Below, in pieces: positions 61,621 through 64,000 of a DNA stretch of 64,000 nt. Numbering within the stretch: the first letter of the stretch is position 1; the number at the start of each line of letters is the position of its first letter. The notes beneath the pieces were generated by a model, which was not told the DNA's origin, ran no database searches, and was given only the letters and a program-made list of their open reading frames with translations. A program made the translations under genes and the position numbers. The DNA comes from Nakamurella flava (GTDB lineage Bacteria > Actinomycetota > Actinomycetes > Mycobacteriales > Nakamurellaceae), in assembly GCF_005298075.1 (NCBI RefSeq), contig NZ_SZZH01000006.1, positions 186,001 to 250,000 of the forward strand. Reading direction: 5' to 3'.

Positions 61621-62613
61621 TCAGCGCAGGGACGGCTCGTCCGGCGCGGACAGGCTGAATGTCGCCCCGACGACCATCTCCGACTCCTGCACCACCCGGG
61701 CCTCCAGCGCGCGCAGCCGTACCGCGAGATGCGATTCGGCCTCGTCACCGGCCAGATCGACGTCCCCGACCACGTACACCTGCCGGGGGCCGACGAACTC
61801 CAGTCGCAGGGCGGTGACCCGGTCGACCTCGGGCAGCGCCAGCAGCGCCTTCACCGCCCCGGACCGCGTCTCGGGTCGCACCTGCTGGCCGACCAGGAAC
61901 GCCCGGTTGCGATCAACCAGGACGATGGCGACCACGCCGAGCAGCACGCCGATGACGATGGAGCCGATGGCGTCGGGGATCGGCGATCCCGTCAGCTGGT
62001 GCGCGGCCAGGCCGGCCGCGGCCAGCAGCAGGCCGATGAGCGCGGCGGCGTCCTCGGCGAACACGGCCCGTAGGGTCGGGTCGGAGGTCGCCAGCACCTG
62101 GTCCAGCAGGTCACGGCGGGTGGCGGCGGCCTCGGACCGCGCCTGCTTCACCGACTGTCGGAACGAGATCCCCTCCAGCACGAACGAGACGGCCAGCACG
62201 ACGTAGCCGATGACGAAGTCCGTGGCCGGTTCCGGGTCGATCAGCCCCTGCACGCCGTGGGTGATCGACACGGCCGCGCCGGCGACGAACAGGCCGAGCG
62301 CGGCGAACAACGACCAGACGTAGGCCTCCCGGCCGTAGCCCAGGGGATGGTCGGGGTCGGCCGGCCGCCGGGAGCGGCGGTTGGCGGTGATGAGGAAGAC
62401 CTCGTTGCCCGCGTCGGCCCAGGAGTGGGCCGCCTCGGCCACCAGTGACGCGGAACCGGTGAGCGCAGCGGCGACGCTCTTGGCCACCGCGATGAGCACG
62501 TTGGCCACGAAGGCCACGATCACGGTCAGCGTGCTCTCGTCGCCGCCGTCCTTCGGCGCGGCCGGCAGGACCGGCGACGCGGACGGACGGTTCGGTTCGG
62601 CCCGGCTGCTCAT
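61621..62613 (-). CDS. Cation diffusion facilitator (zinc/divalent cation exporter)
   Basis: A 330-residue CDF protein with six helices and a C-terminal cytoplasmic domain. Metal-site segment AEAAHSWADAGNE (HxxxD) in helix 2; the matching helix 5 segment reads AVFAEDAAALIGL, a Glu-Asp variant seen in one CDF subgroup. It exports zinc or related ions in exchange for protons. Convergent with zur, 10 nt away. ATG at 62613. Confidence 0.88.
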   Translation of the reverse strand: MSSRAEPNRPSASPVLPAAPKDGGDESTLTVIVAFVANVLIAVAKSVAAALTGSASLVAEAAHSWADAGNEVFLITANRRSRRPADPDHPLGYGREAYVWSLFAALGLFVAGAAVSITHGVQGLIDPEPATDFVIGYVVLAVSFVLEGISFRQSVKQARSEAAATRRDLLDQVLATSDPTLRAVFAEDAAALIGLLLAAAGLAAHQLTGSPIPDAIGSIVIGVLLGVVAIVLVDRNRAFLVGQQVRPETRSGAVKALLALPEVDRVTALRLEFVGPRQVYVVGDVDLAGDEAESHLAVRLRALEARVVQESEMVVGATFSLSAPDEPSLR

Positions 62614-62684
62614 GCCGTCACTGTCACCCGCGTGGCCGCCCCCCACACTCGTCCGGACGTCGGTCGGCGTGTTCTGCTGGTCCG

Positions 62685-63218
62685 GTGGCGACCACCGTGA
62701 CCAGTGCCGGACTCCTGCTCTACCGCTTCGCACCCGCTGAGTCGGGCGACGATCCGGCCGACGGGACCGCAGCCGGCGAACTGCAGGTGCTGCTCGGGCA
62801 CATGGGCGGACCGTTCTGGATGCGCAAGGACGACCACGCCTGGTCCATCCCCAAGGGGGAGTACGACCCGGACGAGGAGGACCCGGCCGCCGTGGCGATC
62901 CGGGAGTTCACCGAGGAGATGGGGTCGCCGCCGCCCGGGACCGCCGACGACGACCTGGATCTGGGCGTCGTCCAGCAGCGCGGCGGCCGCAAGACCGTGC
63001 GTGTGTGGGCCCGGCGAGGCGACTTCGATCCGACCACCGCGACCAGCAACACGTTCGACCTGCAGTGGCCGCCCGGCTCGGGCAAGACCAAGGCTTTCCC
63101 CGAGGTCGACCGGGTCGAATGGATGACGATCGAGCAGGCGAGGCCGCGGGTGGTGGCGGCCCAGGCCGAGTTCCTGGACCGCCTCGTCGCCGCGCTCGAC
63201 TCCCCCGCGACTCGGTAA
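62685..63218 (+). CDS. Nudix hydrolase
   Basis: A 177-residue protein. The Nudix box begins at GEYDPDEEDPAAVAIREF and ends TEEMG, with the REx2EE residues for metal. N-terminal SAGLLLYRF and the IPKGE segment are typical of MutT-like/diadenosine polyphosphate or NTP-cleaning enzymes. GTG at 62685. Its stop codon lies in the dispersed repeat copy 2. Confidence 0.88.
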   Translation: MATTVTSAGLLLYRFAPAESGDDPADGTAAGELQVLLGHMGGPFWMRKDDHAWSIPKGEYDPDEEDPAAVAIREFTEEMGSPPPGTADDDLDLGVVQQRGGRKTVRVWARRGDFDPTTATSNTFDLQWPPGSGKTKAFPEVDRVEWMTIEQARPRVVAAQAEFLDRLVAALDSPATR

Positions 63219-63266
63219 AGCCCGCCGCCATTCCGTTGGCGTAACGGCGCGTTCCGCCCAGTCGCG
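63215..63266 (+). repeat. 52-nt dispersed structured repeat, copy 2
   Basis: Matches 23889-23940 (reverse strand) over 52 nt with 9 mismatches and no gap. The hairpin CCGTT-GGCGT-AACGG keeps the stem by a paired T-A change. It begins at the last codons of the Nudix gene, with its TAA at 63216-63218. Confidence 0.7.
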
Positions 63267-63278
63267 AGGGGGCTGGGG

Positions 63279-64000
63279 TCAGCCCGCCGAGTGCGGCGCC
63301 CCCATGCCCGGGTCGATCTGCGTCGGGCCGCTGGCGGACGGCCGGACGTCGAAGTCGAAGATCGACGTCGGGATGTAGACGGTCGCGCAGGCGTTGGGGA
63401 TGTCGACGACGCCGGACAGCCGGCCCTCGATCGGCGCGGCCCCGAGCAGCAGGTACGCCTGCTCGGGGCTGTAGCCGAACTTGGTCAGGTAGTCGATGGC
63501 GTGCAGGCAGGCCCGCTGGTACGACAGGTGCGAATCCAGGTAGCGCTGCTCGCCCTCCAGCGTCACCGACGTGCCGGAGAAGGCGATGAACTCGCTGAAC
63601 CGCGGGTCGACGGTGCCGGGCATGAAGATGGCGTTCTCCTTGACGCCGTAGGTCTCCATCCCGCCGCTGATCACCTCGACGCGCAGGTCGATGAAGCCGC
63701 CCATCTCGATGGCGCCGCAGAAGGTGATCTCACCGTCGCCCTGGGAGAAATGCAGGTCGCCCAGCGACAGGTTCGCGCCGTGGACGAACACCGGATAGAA
63801 GACCCGGGTGCCCTTGGACAGGTTCTTGATGTCCTGGTTGCCGCCGTTCTCCCGGGGCGGGGCGGTGCGTGCGGCCTCGCCGGCGACCCGGTCGTACTCG
63901 GACTGCGGCAGCCCACCGAGGACGGCGAACTCCGGCTCGGGCGGCAGCGCCAGCGGCGGGACGCGGTCGGGATCGGTGTCGATGAGGGCCTGCTCGCGGC
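63279..64000 (-). CDS. fmdA: Formamidase/acetamidase (FmdA/AmdA family), partial
   Basis: The C-terminal 240 residues lie in the window; the start is beyond 64000. RENGGNQDIKNLSKGTRVFY, FVHGANLSLGDLHFSQGDGE and CGAIEMGGFIDLRVEVI are hallmark segments of the formamidase/acetamidase family, which hydrolyses formamide or acetamide to ammonia. The C-terminus ends with a Pro/Gly-rich stretch. An in-frame internal start near 63791 would begin in the middle of the conserved domain and is rejected. Confidence 0.9.
   Translation of the reverse strand, partial: REQALIDTDPDRVPPLALPPEPEFAVLGGLPQSEYDRVAGEAARTAPPRENGGNQDIKNLSKGTRVFYPVFVHGANLSLGDLHFSQGDGEITFCGAIEMGGFIDLRVEVISGGMETYGVKENAIFMPGTVDPRFSEFIAFSGTSVTLEGEQRYLDSHLSYQRACLHAIDYLTKFGYSPEQAYLLLGAAPIEGRLSGVVDIPNACATVYIPTSIFDFDVRPSASGPTQIDPGMGAPHSAG

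Noticed and set aside
63279-63791. Complete small gene starting at 63791
   Set aside because: The frame continues upstream to the window end with conserved formamidase sequence, so it is the 3' part of a longer gene.

Overview
The window is GC-rich actinobacterial chromosome: GTG starts are common, stop/start overlaps (ATGA, GTGA) are frequent, and there is an IdeR-type iron box, Zur-type boxes and DnaA boxes of the TTGTCCACA kind. From 42.5 to 60.3 kb it carries the conserved oriC-proximal block of Actinobacteria: fhaA, fhaB, pstP, rodA, pbpA, pknA, pknB, then an HtrA-like protease, trpG, a class E sortase, a DUF881 gene, crgA, a PH-domain gene, a rhomboid protease and ppiA. The species cannot be fixed from sequence alone. 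No insertion sequence, integrase, prophage or CRISPR array was seen.

Region by region. 0-1.7 kb: end of a type III polyketide synthase with a methyltransferase and a flavin monooxygenase, the layout of SrsABC-type phenolic-lipid operons. 1.8-4.5 kb: TetR, glycosyltransferase and SDR operon. 4.7-7.8 kb: LysR regulator divergent from an EamA exporter, then a HAD phosphatase. 7.8-14.3 kb: a five-gene importer operon (two ATPases, an MFS protein, a binding lipoprotein and a fused permease) behind a Zur-like box. 14.3-17.7 kb: a GH13 enzyme and acetyl-CoA synthetase. 18-21.4 kb: an iron-boxed siderophore-binding lipoprotein and a large thioester-domain surface protein ending in LARTG. 21.6-29.9 kb: Hsp20, a MerR regulator, a metallo-beta-lactamase-fold hydrolase, an M13 peptidase, a GH63-like glucosidase and an esterase. 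30-37.8 kb: a flavin disulfide-type reductase, a HelD/HelR RNA polymerase-binding helicase, pirin, a metalloprotease-like protein with a DUF2786 partner, and an SDR. 37.9-39.1 kb: divergent zinc-free ribosomal protein paralogues (L28, L32, L31B / L33, S18) around two palindromes. 39.2-42.3 kb: small accessory genes and tRNA-Leu(CAG). 42.5-61 kb: the cell-wall/division/Ser-Thr kinase block. 61-64 kb: Zur-like Fur protein, CDF cation exporter, Nudix hydrolase and the end of a formamidase/acetamidase.

Two themes tie distant genes together. First, zinc: a Zur-like regulator and a CDF exporter (61-62.6 kb), the zinc-independent ribosomal paralogues (38 kb) and a nickel/opine-type importer operon (8-14 kb), the last two each with an inverted repeat of the Zur type. 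Second, the cell surface: the LARTG-tailed thioester protein (19-21 kb) is a plausible client of the class E sortase (56 kb). Other points for follow-up are a 52-nt dispersed repeat whose two copies covary in a hairpin, a helically phased set of DnaA boxes beside crgA, a rhomboid gene whose zinc-finger N-terminus implies a CTG start, and two small ORFs that bridge operon genes by overlaps at both ends.
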